From Candidatus Omnitrophota bacterium (GTDB taxonomy: Bacteria > Omnitrophota > Gorgyraeia > 1-14-0-20-64-10), in contig JACOVG010000032.1 in assembly GCA_016177405.1 (NCBI GenBank), positions 1 to 58,626 of the forward strand: a stretch of DNA of 58,626 nucleotides, read 5' to 3'. Below are positions 52,002 to 58,626 of the stretch, one piece after another; the stretch's first letter is position 1, and each line of letters opens with the position of its first letter. The notes below the pieces were generated by a model. The model searched no databases, was not told the origin of the DNA, and saw nothing but the letters and a program-made list of their open reading frames with translations. The translations under genes were made by a program, and so were the position numbers.

Positions 52002-52433
52002 TTAAGCCTTTACCTTGTACGTGATCCAGAAAATATCCTCTTTAACCTGCTTGACTGAAGGATCGCTTGCTTTAAGCTCTTTGCGGGTGTCCTTCTGTTC
52101 CTTCTTGCAAAAGGGACAGTGTTTTGGTGCGCCGCGTGTCAACCAGTCTTCAGTCCTTATCAGGTGGCCTCCACATGAACTGCATGGAGGCAAAGATTCC
52201 AAGATTAGTTTCCACCCTTCGCTGTTCTTCAGGCCCTCTTTCCTACGATCCCAGACGGGATCATTAAACGCGTTATACCAGAAGAGCGCCTGACACCTCT
52301 CACATTCAAGGCAGGCTACGTCCGTGTAAAGAATGGTCGAATCAAAAGTAACCTCATGGGATTTGTCGCAATCTTGACACTGCCGAACCGCCTTGTAAGC
52401 GGTCCATTCTCTGCGATCAACCTCATATCCCAT
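52002..52433 (-). CDS. multi-zinc-ribbon protein, candidate immunity protein
   Basis: 143 aa. Cysteine pairs are arranged as CQDC, CLECERC, CSSCGG and CPFC, enough for two zinc sites, linked by aromatic-rich segments (FWYNAFNDPVWD). No signal peptide. Its ATG overlaps the TGA of the giant gene (TGATG), which means coupled translation. A small gene welded to the 3' end of an RHS-like toxin gene is the classical immunity position. It is visibly less GC-rich than the genes around it. Function is inferred from position only. Confidence 0.6.
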   Translation of the reverse strand: MGYEVDRREWTAYKAVRQCQDCDKSHEVTFDSTILYTDVACLECERCQALFWYNAFNDPVWDRRKEGLKNSEGWKLILESLPPCSSCGGHLIRTEDWLTRGAPKHCPFCKKEQKDTRKELKASDPSVKQVKEDIFWITYKVKA

Positions 52434-55400
52434 CAGGGTGCCACCTTATTGAATTCCTTGATCAATTCCTCTCGGAGTACAACCACATTATTAACCGACC
52501 CATTTATGTCGGAAGGGGCTACAATCTTCCCCAGATCTGATGCTCGAGTTGCCGTGTCCCCCAAAGATCTAGAAACTTGCTCGGCTGGCAGGGTGTCGAG
52601 GGTAATTCGCCTGCTGTCCTTGAGCGCAATTTCATAAACGTCGTACTCAGCCCCAGGGTTGCGTCTAAGAAATTCTGAGACTGCCACGTTCTTGTCTTTT
52701 GAAGTGTACAAGACCTTGGTATCGAGCGAATTAAACCGGCCTTCAGCCGTGCTGAAACGCATCGGATTAGAAGTGCCTTTTGGAACTGCCCGGTAGACAA
52801 CCTCTGTTGCCTCGTCGGCACTATGGACGGCACCCTTGACGACAGAGTTGCCGGCTTTAAATTCCCAGGCGGTGCGGGTGAGCTTGAGCTCGCCCTGACC
52901 CACATCATATACCTTGCTGCCGATGCGGAAGAAGTTTTTGATGGAACCCCAGACGCGATCCAGACTACGGGCTGCGGTGGGGACATCGCCCACGATGCCG
53001 GTGGCTTTGCTGGCGACCTGCAAAGATTTCCCAAGGCCTTTGGTGGCGAGACCCACCGCAGGAAACAGACCAAAAGCCCTTAGGCCATCTTGAAGCAGGT
53101 ACATTGTGGCAGCACCGTAGTGGCCTTCTGCTGCAGCTTGTTTGGCCTGCTGGATGCCGACGCCGATCCTTAAGTCGTCCCCGAAGAGATCTACCGCGGC
53201 GGCGATGGTATGCAGCGTTCCTCCCGCCACCCAATTGCCATCGTCTGCGAAGGAATCGCCCTGGGTCTTCAGCCAGTTGATTCCCTTTTCCATGGCGCGG
53301 CTTAAAGCGGTAGATGCCTGCTCCTTGCTGACGGTGAGGGTCGCCTGTTCCTGCTGGAGGCGTGCTTGCTCGGCCGGCAGGGCATCCGGATTTTCAATCA
53401 AGGTCTGGAGTGTCGGCCCGAATGATTTGAGCATTGCCTCGGCGTTCTCAGCCCCCACCAATTTGGTCAGCTCCTCTTTCACCACAGCGAGAAATTGAGG
53501 CGCTGCTTGTTGAGCAGCTGTTCTTTGCTCTGGGGTCGGGTCATGCAGCGGCGGAACTGCCGCTTCCATAGCCTGAGCCAGGGCATGGAGCTTCTCAGGA
53601 GAAAGGTCGCTGAAGCCCTGTGCCTGGATCTTGGCATCCACGATCTGGCCGCTGGAATAGATGATGGTTGGCCGCAGTGCGATTTCGCGAGTGATGTCGC
53701 CGTCCAGGAGGCCGAACTTGTAGTCCTCGGAGAGGTCCACCACCTGGCCTTCGATGAACCGCCCATCGGGGCTAACGCGAACGGTGTCGCTGCCTTCTCT
53801 GGGGCTGACGAAGTAGCGGGTCTTGCCGGTGGCGGTATCTCGCCCCTCGATCAGGACGATATTGCCGCCGTAGACGGTGTATTCCTCGGTGATGCCACTG
53901 GGCGTATTGACCAGCACCTTGCCGTTGACGAGTCCAAAGCGGCCTTGCTCGTCTAGGCCAAAGCTTTTGTCGTTCGGGTTCGGCGATGAAATCTCCTTGA
54001 CCAGCCCGCGCGTGGGATCGAAGTAGGAACGAGCCAGGACAGCGTCGGTCGTCGCGTCGAGATACAGCTTGCTGTTCTCTTTGAAAGTGACCTCGGTGGT
54101 AAGTCGGCCGTCCTCCAGGGTGACCGCCTTGGCGTTGCCCAGCAGGAAGTCGGCGATGCCGCCCAGCTTCCAGATGGACTCGATGGCGTCCCGCTGGAAG
54201 ATGCTGCTGGCGTAGGTTTCAAGGGCGGTGGTGATGCCACGCTCCCGGATGATGTTGGAGAAGTCGTTGATCTTGGCAAGGTAGGTCGCCTGCTGGACGG
54301 GGTTGTAGGGTGCGTTGGGGTCGTAGCCGGTGCCCGGGGTGGAGAAATTCAGGACGGACTTCTTGAGGGATTCCGAGACCCCCTTGAAAACGTTGCCCTC
54401 ATACTTAAAGGCGCCGGAGATGGCCCCTGAAATGACGTTGGCCGAGAGGGCCTGGGTAAAGGGATCCAAGCCGATCTCATCGCCCAAGAGATCTATACCG
54501 AGGCTGGTGGCTCCATGGAGCAGGCCGTCACTGATGGACTTTGTGATGTCTGTGGCTTTCCCGCCTGCGGTGCCGACGGTGACCGCGGATTTAATCGGCA
54601 TACCGGCCAATTGGGAGATTCGCGGGTCGAGGCCGATGGATTCGCCGAGTTTCTGGATGCCATAGAAGGCGAGCTCGCCGGCGAGGGTGGGGGCAAGCTG
54701 GGTCTTGAGGGTGGTGCCGAGGGCATCGAGACCAGGGGGGATCGGCTTCATAACCACCTTCCCTGCTGAGTCGTAGACGACGTTGCCGGCATCGTCCAGC
54801 TTGGGGACTTGGGTGCCTACGGTTAGGGAGCCCACGATGGAGCCGACCCCGATGGAGGCGATCCCGGCCAGGGCGGGGTCGAGGCCGGCCTTGACAAGGC
54901 CCAGTTGGGTGCCGGCCACAGCGGTGGAGGTGAGGGCGCTGGAATAATCAAAGCCAAGGTGGAATGACCCTCCCGAGAAACTCTGGACGCCGCCGGAGGC
55001 GAAGGAACCGGCGATGCCGGCGATGCCAGGATCAACCCCCAGGGCCTGGAGGCCGGTGGAGACACCAAGGTTGACGGCAGTCTGCAGGGCGAATTGACCC
55101 AGGCCTTGGAGGGAGAGGCCTCCGGAAAGGCCGGCCATCATCCCAATACCTTGGAAGAGGGTCTCAAAACCAAGGGCGAATTGGCCGCCAAGGAGGTAGG
55201 TGAGGCCTCCGAGGGCATGGCCGAGGCCGCTGACCATTGTTCCCAGGCCGTTGAAGATGAAGCCCAAGGGGCCCATGGCGTTGCCCAGGGCGGTAAAGGC
55301 AGCTCCGATCGTGTTAACGAGAGTGGCCAGGGCCCCGGTGATGAAGGAGATGGCGGTGGAGATGGCGGAGACGACCCCAACGGCCAGCTTGGCGAGGAAG

Positions 55401-58400
55401 ATAAAGAACATGAAGAAGAAGCTTCCGGTGATGCGCTGGGCTTCTGGGTCGGTCAGAACCTGGTAGGCGTGGGGAGGAGCGCGGGAAGAGAGGATGGCTC
55501 CCTGCCAGACCTGGAGGAACTCCGCTTGGGTCATGGTGAGGGTTTGGCCGGTGGGGCCGGCGTTGGGCTCCCGGTAGGTGACGGTGCCGTCGGCGGCAAT
55601 CACGGTCACCAGGATGTAGTGATTGCCGTTGATGTGAGCGATGACGGGAGAAGCGATTCCCGCTTGCGCGGGAATGACAAGGGCGCGTAAGTCCTCAAAG
55701 GAGACGCGGGAGGGGGTGGCGGAGGCGCCATGAAGCTTGGCGACGCGCTGGAGGGCGAAGAGGGACAGTTCCATGTCCCCGGTGGTCTTCGGGTTGATGG
55801 TGCCGGTCAGGATGTCCACAAGGAGGGTTTGGACAGCGAGGGTGGTGAAATCTGGCGATTGCTTCGTCCCGCCTTCGGCGCTCCTCGCAATGACCGCCTC
55901 GATGTATTCCTTCAAGGGCAGGAAGGCGGAGTAGCCGAAGTGGAGGGAGTTGGAGTCAAGCCAGGCCAGGATGCGGTCAATATCTGAAGCGGAAAGGGGG
56001 ACGATTTCGGAGGGGGTGAGGCCGAGGGAAGAGATGAGATTTCTCGCTTCGCTCGAAATGACGGAAGTATCGCCGGTGGCAATGACGACGTAATCCTGCA
56101 ACCAGGAGGCGACGCGGCGCTTGATCTCGGAGACGTCGGAGGCGCGGGGGGCGTAATCTGGCAGGACGCGGATTCGCTGGGTGAGATCGGCAAGGTCCAC
56201 CTTGGCCGAGGGATCCGAGCCATAGCGGCTGTAGAGGCGCTCCACCTCCTGGGTGACTTCCTGCTCGGAGGGATCCCGGCCGATCGTGTCCCGGTAGGCG
56301 CGGATCAGGATGGTGGTGAGCTCCTGGCGGAGAATCGCTTTGGCGAGCTCGACCTGCTTGACATGGATCTCGGTGAAGGCCTGGATGGTCTGGGACTCCA
56401 CCTCCTGGCGGACCGATTCCACCTGGGCGTTGAGCTGTCCCAGGGCCTCGGCGTATTGGTTGTCCAAGTTGGACAAGGCGTCTCGGACTTGATTCATCCC
56501 GGCGCGAATCTGGTCCATCGCTTGGGATTTGGCACTCTTGCCCGCCTTGCCCTTGGCTTTCATGGCTTCGACATCGTTGAGCTTGTGCTGGAGAGAAGCC
56601 TGTTGATCGGTGAGCTGGGCGCGGGCGGCAGAAGCTCGGTTGGCCAGGTCCTGGTAGGCAACTCCCTTCTGGCGGGCCAGCTCCTCCAGGGCCTGGGTGC
56701 GGCGCTGGATCACCTCGGCCTCGGCATTGGTGATCTGGTCGAAGATCTCCTGGCGAGCGCCGATCAGGGTGGTCTTGGTGAGGCGGCCGGCGGCATCGTA
56801 GTCAAAGGTGGTGGTTATGCGGCCGGAGGAATCCAGGGTCAGGATGGGGCGGCTCTCCTCGTACAGGGTGACCATGCCACTGGCAAAGGTCTGGGTGAGA
56901 AGCTGGCCTTCGGCGCCAAACTCCCGCTCGATGACGGCGTCATCCGGGAAGCCCTCGGTGAGGAGCTGTCCCTCTGGAAGGGCCAGCCGGGCCAGACGGT
57001 GGATGGTGACCTGGGCGCCGCGCTGTTCGTTGAAGGCGGACAGATCAGGCACCTGGATCTGAAGACTCTGCTCCCTGCCCTGCAGGTCTGTGTAGTGGAT
57101 CGTCTCGGGCTTGAGACTACGGAGGGTCTCGAGCTGGTCCTGGGCAAGGTCTTTGGCGTAGGAGACCTCCCAGCGGGTGCCGGATGGTTCTTCGATGGCG
57201 ATGAGGTTGTTGTCTGAATAGGTGCGGATCGCGCCGGAGGAATCGGTGATGCGGGTGAGAGATTGCTTCGCCCCACCCTCGGTGGGGCTCGCAATGACGT
57301 CAGAGTAACTGTAGGTGAAGGTTTCGCGGGGTTTGCCCTGGTAGGTGACTACGGCGCGGGAGAGGACGGGGCTGTGGTCACTGTGAAGCGAAGCCAAAGC
57401 AATCTCGTCTTGAGATTGCTTCGCGCCTTCGGCGCTCGCAATGACGGACTCCACTTCGCCTCCTCGCAATGACAAGGTGCCCTGCTCCACCAGGCGGCGC
57501 AGGGAGGCACGGTCGGCGGGGAGCTCCAAGGAGCGCAGCTGGGCGGGGTCGCTTAAGAGGAGGAGCTCTGCCGGGCCTTCGATGAGCTGGGCGTTGTCAA
57601 AGTAGGCCGAGGCCTCGAAGCCGTTCACCTTGATCCAAGCGTTGAAGTTGATGCTTCCGGTGGTGATGGTGTGGGTGATGGTGAGGAGGTGCCACTCGTT
57701 GTCCCCGGGATGAAAGGCAGAGAAGTCGTACTCGTTGGAGGAAAGGCCGATACGGGCGGCGCCCGGACGGTCGGACTTGACCCAGACCTCCAGGGTGAAG
57801 GTTCTTCCGGCAAGGGCCCGGACCTCCGGGGAGTAGGGGGGAAGGATGTCCTGGTAGATGAAGGAGTAGTCGCTTCCGTCGGAGCCGTTGGCCAGCTTGA
57901 GAGGCGGGGTGCCCAATTGAACGGAGGAGGTTTCCTGGCGGACATGGGACGGATCGGTTTCCTGGGAGACGGAGTTGCCGGAGCCGCCGCTCCATCTCCA
58001 GCCATCGGGGGCCTGCTGGCCTCCCTGGGACCAGCTTTCGAAGGAGGGGTCAGCCAGGGGATAGGGCGAGAGGGAGTCCGGCTTGGTCAGGTAGCGGCCA
58101 TCCGGGGTGGTTAAGCCCACCACCTGCCAGGGCTGGACCGAGGAAGCCCGCGCATAGTGGATGACGGCGCCGCTCGCGAGGGTTTGGGCGGCCCCAGCGG
58201 CAGTGGCGAGCGCCTCATTTAAGGGATCGGAATAACCGGCGGGGTCGGTGGTGTACTCGTAGGCGGTGACGGCGCCGTCGGGGTCGGTCTGGGAGATAAG
58301 CAGGCCCTCGCGGTAGCGCTTGGTGAGGCCGGTGGCAAGTTCCTTGATAACGGTTATTTCGCTGCTGTCCGCGTCGAACTCGTAGGCGTAGTCGTAAAGG

Positions 58401-58626
58401 AGTTGGGGGGCGGTGGGGTCGGGGTCATCGCGAGGCGAAGCCGAAGCAATCTGACCTTGCGAGATTGCTTCGTCGCCCTCGCCAACGCTCGGGCTCCTCG
58501 CAATGACGAGAGTTCCCTCCGTGATCAGTTGTCGGATGGAGGGTTCGTCCGAGGGAAGAAGGAGATGGGCCAGGGCCGGATGCTCGGCCAGGGTGGCGTA
58601 GACGGGGCGAGGAGGGGGCGGAGGAA
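52433..58626 (-). CDS. giant YD-repeat (RHS-like) polymorphic toxin with C-terminal RES-type domain, partial
   Basis: Open from the window edge; at least 2,064 aa, N-terminus missing. The track's start at 58123 is only an internal GTG. Order: YD-type repeats (TKRYREGLLIS, TFDYDAAGRLTKT), a carbohydrate-binding-like module, a long coiled coil, a C39-peptidase-like segment (IAHINGNHYILV, TYREPNAGP) in which I see no catalytic Cys, a Gly/Ala hydrophobic region, more beta repeats and a pre-toxin helical region. The last 122 aa fit a RES domain: VYRAV, GRFN, LYTSKD and AVSEFL supply the Arg, Ser and Glu. RES enzymes destroy NAD. Six repeat elements are inserted in frame. Confidence 0.8.
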   Translation of the reverse strand, partial: PPPPPRPVYATLAEHPALAHLLLPSDEPSIRQLITEGTLVIARSPSVGEGDEAISQGQIASASPRDDPDPTAPQLLYDYAYEFDADSSEITVIKELATGLTKRYREGLLISQTDPDGAVTAYEYTTDPAGYSDPLNEALATAAGAAQTLASGAVIHYARASSVQPWQVVGLTTPDGRYLTKPDSLSPYPLADPSFESWSQGGQQAPDGWRWSGGSGNSVSQETDPSHVRQETSSVQLGTPPLKLANGSDGSDYSFIYQDILPPYSPEVRALAGRTFTLEVWVKSDRPGAARIGLSSNEYDFSAFHPGDNEWHLLTITHTITTGSINFNAWIKVNGFEASAYFDNAQLIEGPAELLLLSDPAQLRSLELPADRASLRRLVEQGTLSLRGGEVESVIASAEGAKQSQDEIALASLHSDHSPVLSRAVVTYQGKPRETFTYSYSDVIASPTEGGAKQSLTRITDSSGAIRTYSDNNLIAIEEPSGTRWEVSYAKDLAQDQLETLRSLKPETIHYTDLQGREQSLQIQVPDLSAFNEQRGAQVTIHRLARLALPEGQLLTEGFPDDAVIEREFGAEGQLLTQTFASGMVTLYEESRPILTLDSSGRITTTFDYDAAGRLTKTTLIGARQEIFDQITNAEAEVIQRRTQALEELARQKGVAYQDLANRASAARAQLTDQQASLQHKLNDVEAMKAKGKAGKSAKSQAMDQIRAGMNQVRDALSNLDNQYAEALGQLNAQVESVRQEVESQTIQAFTEIHVKQVELAKAILRQELTTILIRAYRDTIGRDPSEQEVTQEVERLYSRYGSDPSAKVDLADLTQRIRVLPDYAPRASDVSEIKRRVASWLQDYVVIATGDTSVISSEARNLISSLGLTPSEIVPLSASDIDRILAWLDSNSLHFGYSAFLPLKEYIEAVIARSAEGGTKQSPDFTTLAVQTLLVDILTGTINPKTTGDMELSLFALQRVAKLHGASATPSRVSFEDLRALVIPAQAGIASPVIAHINGNHYILVTVIAADGTVTYREPNAGPTGQTLTMTQAEFLQVWQGAILSSRAPPHAYQVLTDPEAQRITGSFFFMFFIFLAKLAVGVVSAISTAISFITGALATLVNTIGAAFTALGNAMGPLGFIFNGLGTMVSGLGHALGGLTYLLGGQFALGFETLFQGIGMMAGLSGGLSLQGLGQFALQTAVNLGVSTGLQALGVDPGIAGIAGSFASGGVQSFSGGSFHLGFDYSSALTSTAVAGTQLGLVKAGLDPALAGIASIGVGSIVGSLTVGTQVPKLDDAGNVVYDSAGKVVMKPIPPGLDALGTTLKTQLAPTLAGELAFYGIQKLGESIGLDPRISQLAGMPIKSAVTVGTAGGKATDITKSISDGLLHGATSLGIDLLGDEIGLDPFTQALSANVISGAISGAFKYEGNVFKGVSESLKKSVLNFSTPGTGYDPNAPYNPVQQATYLAKINDFSNIIRERGITTALETYASSIFQRDAIESIWKLGGIADFLLGNAKAVTLEDGRLTTEVTFKENSKLYLDATTDAVLARSYFDPTRGLVKEISSPNPNDKSFGLDEQGRFGLVNGKVLVNTPSGITEEYTVYGGNIVLIEGRDTATGKTRYFVSPREGSDTVRVSPDGRFIEGQVVDLSEDYKFGLLDGDITREIALRPTIIYSSGQIVDAKIQAQGFSDLSPEKLHALAQAMEAAVPPLHDPTPEQRTAAQQAAPQFLAVVKEELTKLVGAENAEAMLKSFGPTLQTLIENPDALPAEQARLQQEQATLTVSKEQASTALSRAMEKGINWLKTQGDSFADDGNWVAGGTLHTIAAAVDLFGDDLRIGVGIQQAKQAAAEGHYGAATMYLLQDGLRAFGLFPAVGLATKGLGKSLQVASKATGIVGDVPTAARSLDRVWGSIKNFFRIGSKVYDVGQGELKLTRTAWEFKAGNSVVKGAVHSADEATEVVYRAVPKGTSNPMRFSTAEGRFNSLDTKVLYTSKDKNVAVSEFLRRNPGAEYDVYEIALKDSRRITLDTLPAEQVSRSLGDTATRASDLGKIVAPSDINGSVNNVVVLREELIKEFNKVAP
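52436..52801 (-). other. RES-like NAD-degrading toxin tip
   Basis: Last 122 codons of the giant gene. The Arg, Ser and Glu that give the RES family its name appear in order as VYRAV, YTSKD and AVSEF, and GRFN matches the family GRWN/GRFN. The region and the following gene are less GC-rich than the rest, as expected of exchangeable toxin tips. Confidence 0.6.
55655..55678 (-). repeat. palindromic repeat type 1 (ATTCCCGC...GCGGGAAT)
   Basis: GATTCCCGCTTGCGCGGGAATGAC. On the coding strand it is read as VIPAQAGI, in frame, in the middle of the C39-like domain of the giant protein. Sequences of this kind are widespread dispersed palindromes in bacteria. Confidence 0.75.
55856..55894 (-). repeat. 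palindromic repeat type 2 (GATTGCTTCG...CGCAATGAC)
   Basis: Read in the giant protein as VIARSAEGGTKQS. The ends GATTGCTTCG and CTCGCAATGAC are shared with the elements at 57259, 57386 and 58430. Confidence 0.75.
56036..56062 (-). repeat. palindromic repeat type 3 (GAGATTTCTCGC...CGAAATGAC)
   Basis: GAGATTTCTCGCTTCGCTCG followed by AAATGAC, read in the giant protein as VISSEARNLI. A single copy in the window, but with the same GAGATT...ATGAC ends as type 2. Confidence 0.65.
57259..57299 (-). repeat. palindromic repeat type 2
   Basis: GATTGCTTCG, then CCCCACC/GGTGGGG arms, then CTCGCAATGAC. In the protein: VIASPTEGGAKQS. Confidence 0.78.
57386..57473 (-). repeat. composite palindromic repeat type 2 (several partial copies)
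   Basis: Contains GCAATCTC and GAGATTGC arms, a CGCGCCTTCGGCGCTCG hairpin with CGCAATGAC, and a further CCTCGCAATGAC about 25 nt on. The reading frame of the giant protein remains open (VIASAEGAKQSQ). It looks like nested or repeated insertion. Confidence 0.7.
58430..58507 (-). repeat. long palindromic repeat type 2
   Basis: Begins GCGAGGCGAAGCCGAAGCAATC and ends GGCTCCTCGCAATGACGAG, with an internal GAGATTGCTTCG. It is the fullest copy and is also translated in frame within the giant protein. Confidence 0.7.

Overview
The window comes from a GC-rich, Gram-negative-type (diderm) bacterium. It carries a secretin, ExbB/ExbD, many lipoproteins with lipoboxes, an outer-membrane barrel protein and a type IV pilus machine. 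Lysine and DAP are made by the aminotransferase (DapL) route. Heavy c-di-GMP signalling, a very large YD/RHS-like protein and a tight amino-acid/vitamin operon recall uncultured lineages such as Omnitrophota or Nitrospirota. That placement is an inference from gene content only; no rRNA gene is present.

Left part (1-11.4 kb, + strand). A compact operon with ATGA/GTGA overlaps encodes argF-argG-argH, lysA-dapF-dapA-dapB-dapL, folK, panC-panD and an aspartate dehydrogenase (nadX). It ends with a 77-aa basic protein built of two 32-aa repeats and a perfect 12-bp GAAA-loop terminator. This covers citrulline to arginine, aspartate semialdehyde to lysine, pantothenate, one folate step and probably the first step of NAD synthesis. 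A possibly structured leader precedes argF.

11.4-25.8 kb (+). uvrA; exbB-exbD with a small winged-helix protein and cutA; then a type IV pilus operon: a pilM-pilN fusion, pilO-like, pilP-like, secretin, pilB, pilC, three tandem prepilins and pilT. A tRNA-Ala(CGC) follows. No prepilin peptidase is seen.

25.7-34.6 kb. A convergent YkgJ-DUF2156 fusion, a PilZ protein with a very basic tail, a UvrD-family helicase, a long prepilin-like protein with a repeat-rich tail, a CHASE2/degenerate-GGDEF/HD-GYP protein and queG.

34.65-35.63 kb. An AT-richer stretch that the ORF track treats as empty. It holds two unlisted microgenes (35 and 49 aa, glycine-rich single membrane helices) on the minus strand. 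Each has a promoter-like sequence and a terminator, and the second also has a terminator-like hairpin in its leader.

35.6-47.75 kb (- strand). One long operon reads three response regulators, a 7TM-GAF-HD-GYP protein, a PilZ protein, an alpha/beta hydrolase, a second PilZ protein, alanine dehydrogenase, SAM hydrolase, PolX, a strongly degenerate DNA polymerase I and an endonuclease III-like glycosylase. It starts from a clear sigma70-type promoter followed by an overlooked 48-aa leader ORF whose codons run through a perfect intrinsic terminator.

47.8-58.6 kb (- strand). A secreted HExxH protein, four lipoproteins, a beta-barrel protein, a small membrane protein, a zinc-ribbon protein and a giant (>2,060 aa, cut by the window edge) YD-repeat protein. 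The giant protein ends in an apparent RES-type NAD-degrading domain and overlaps the zinc-ribbon gene, a layout expected of a polymorphic toxin and its immunity protein. At least six palindromic repeat elements are inserted in frame in the giant gene.

The strongest candidates for something undescribed are the polymerase-dead PolA paralogue with an intact proofreading exonuclease site, the RES toxin/zinc-ribbon pair, the leader ORF over a terminator, and the two microgenes.
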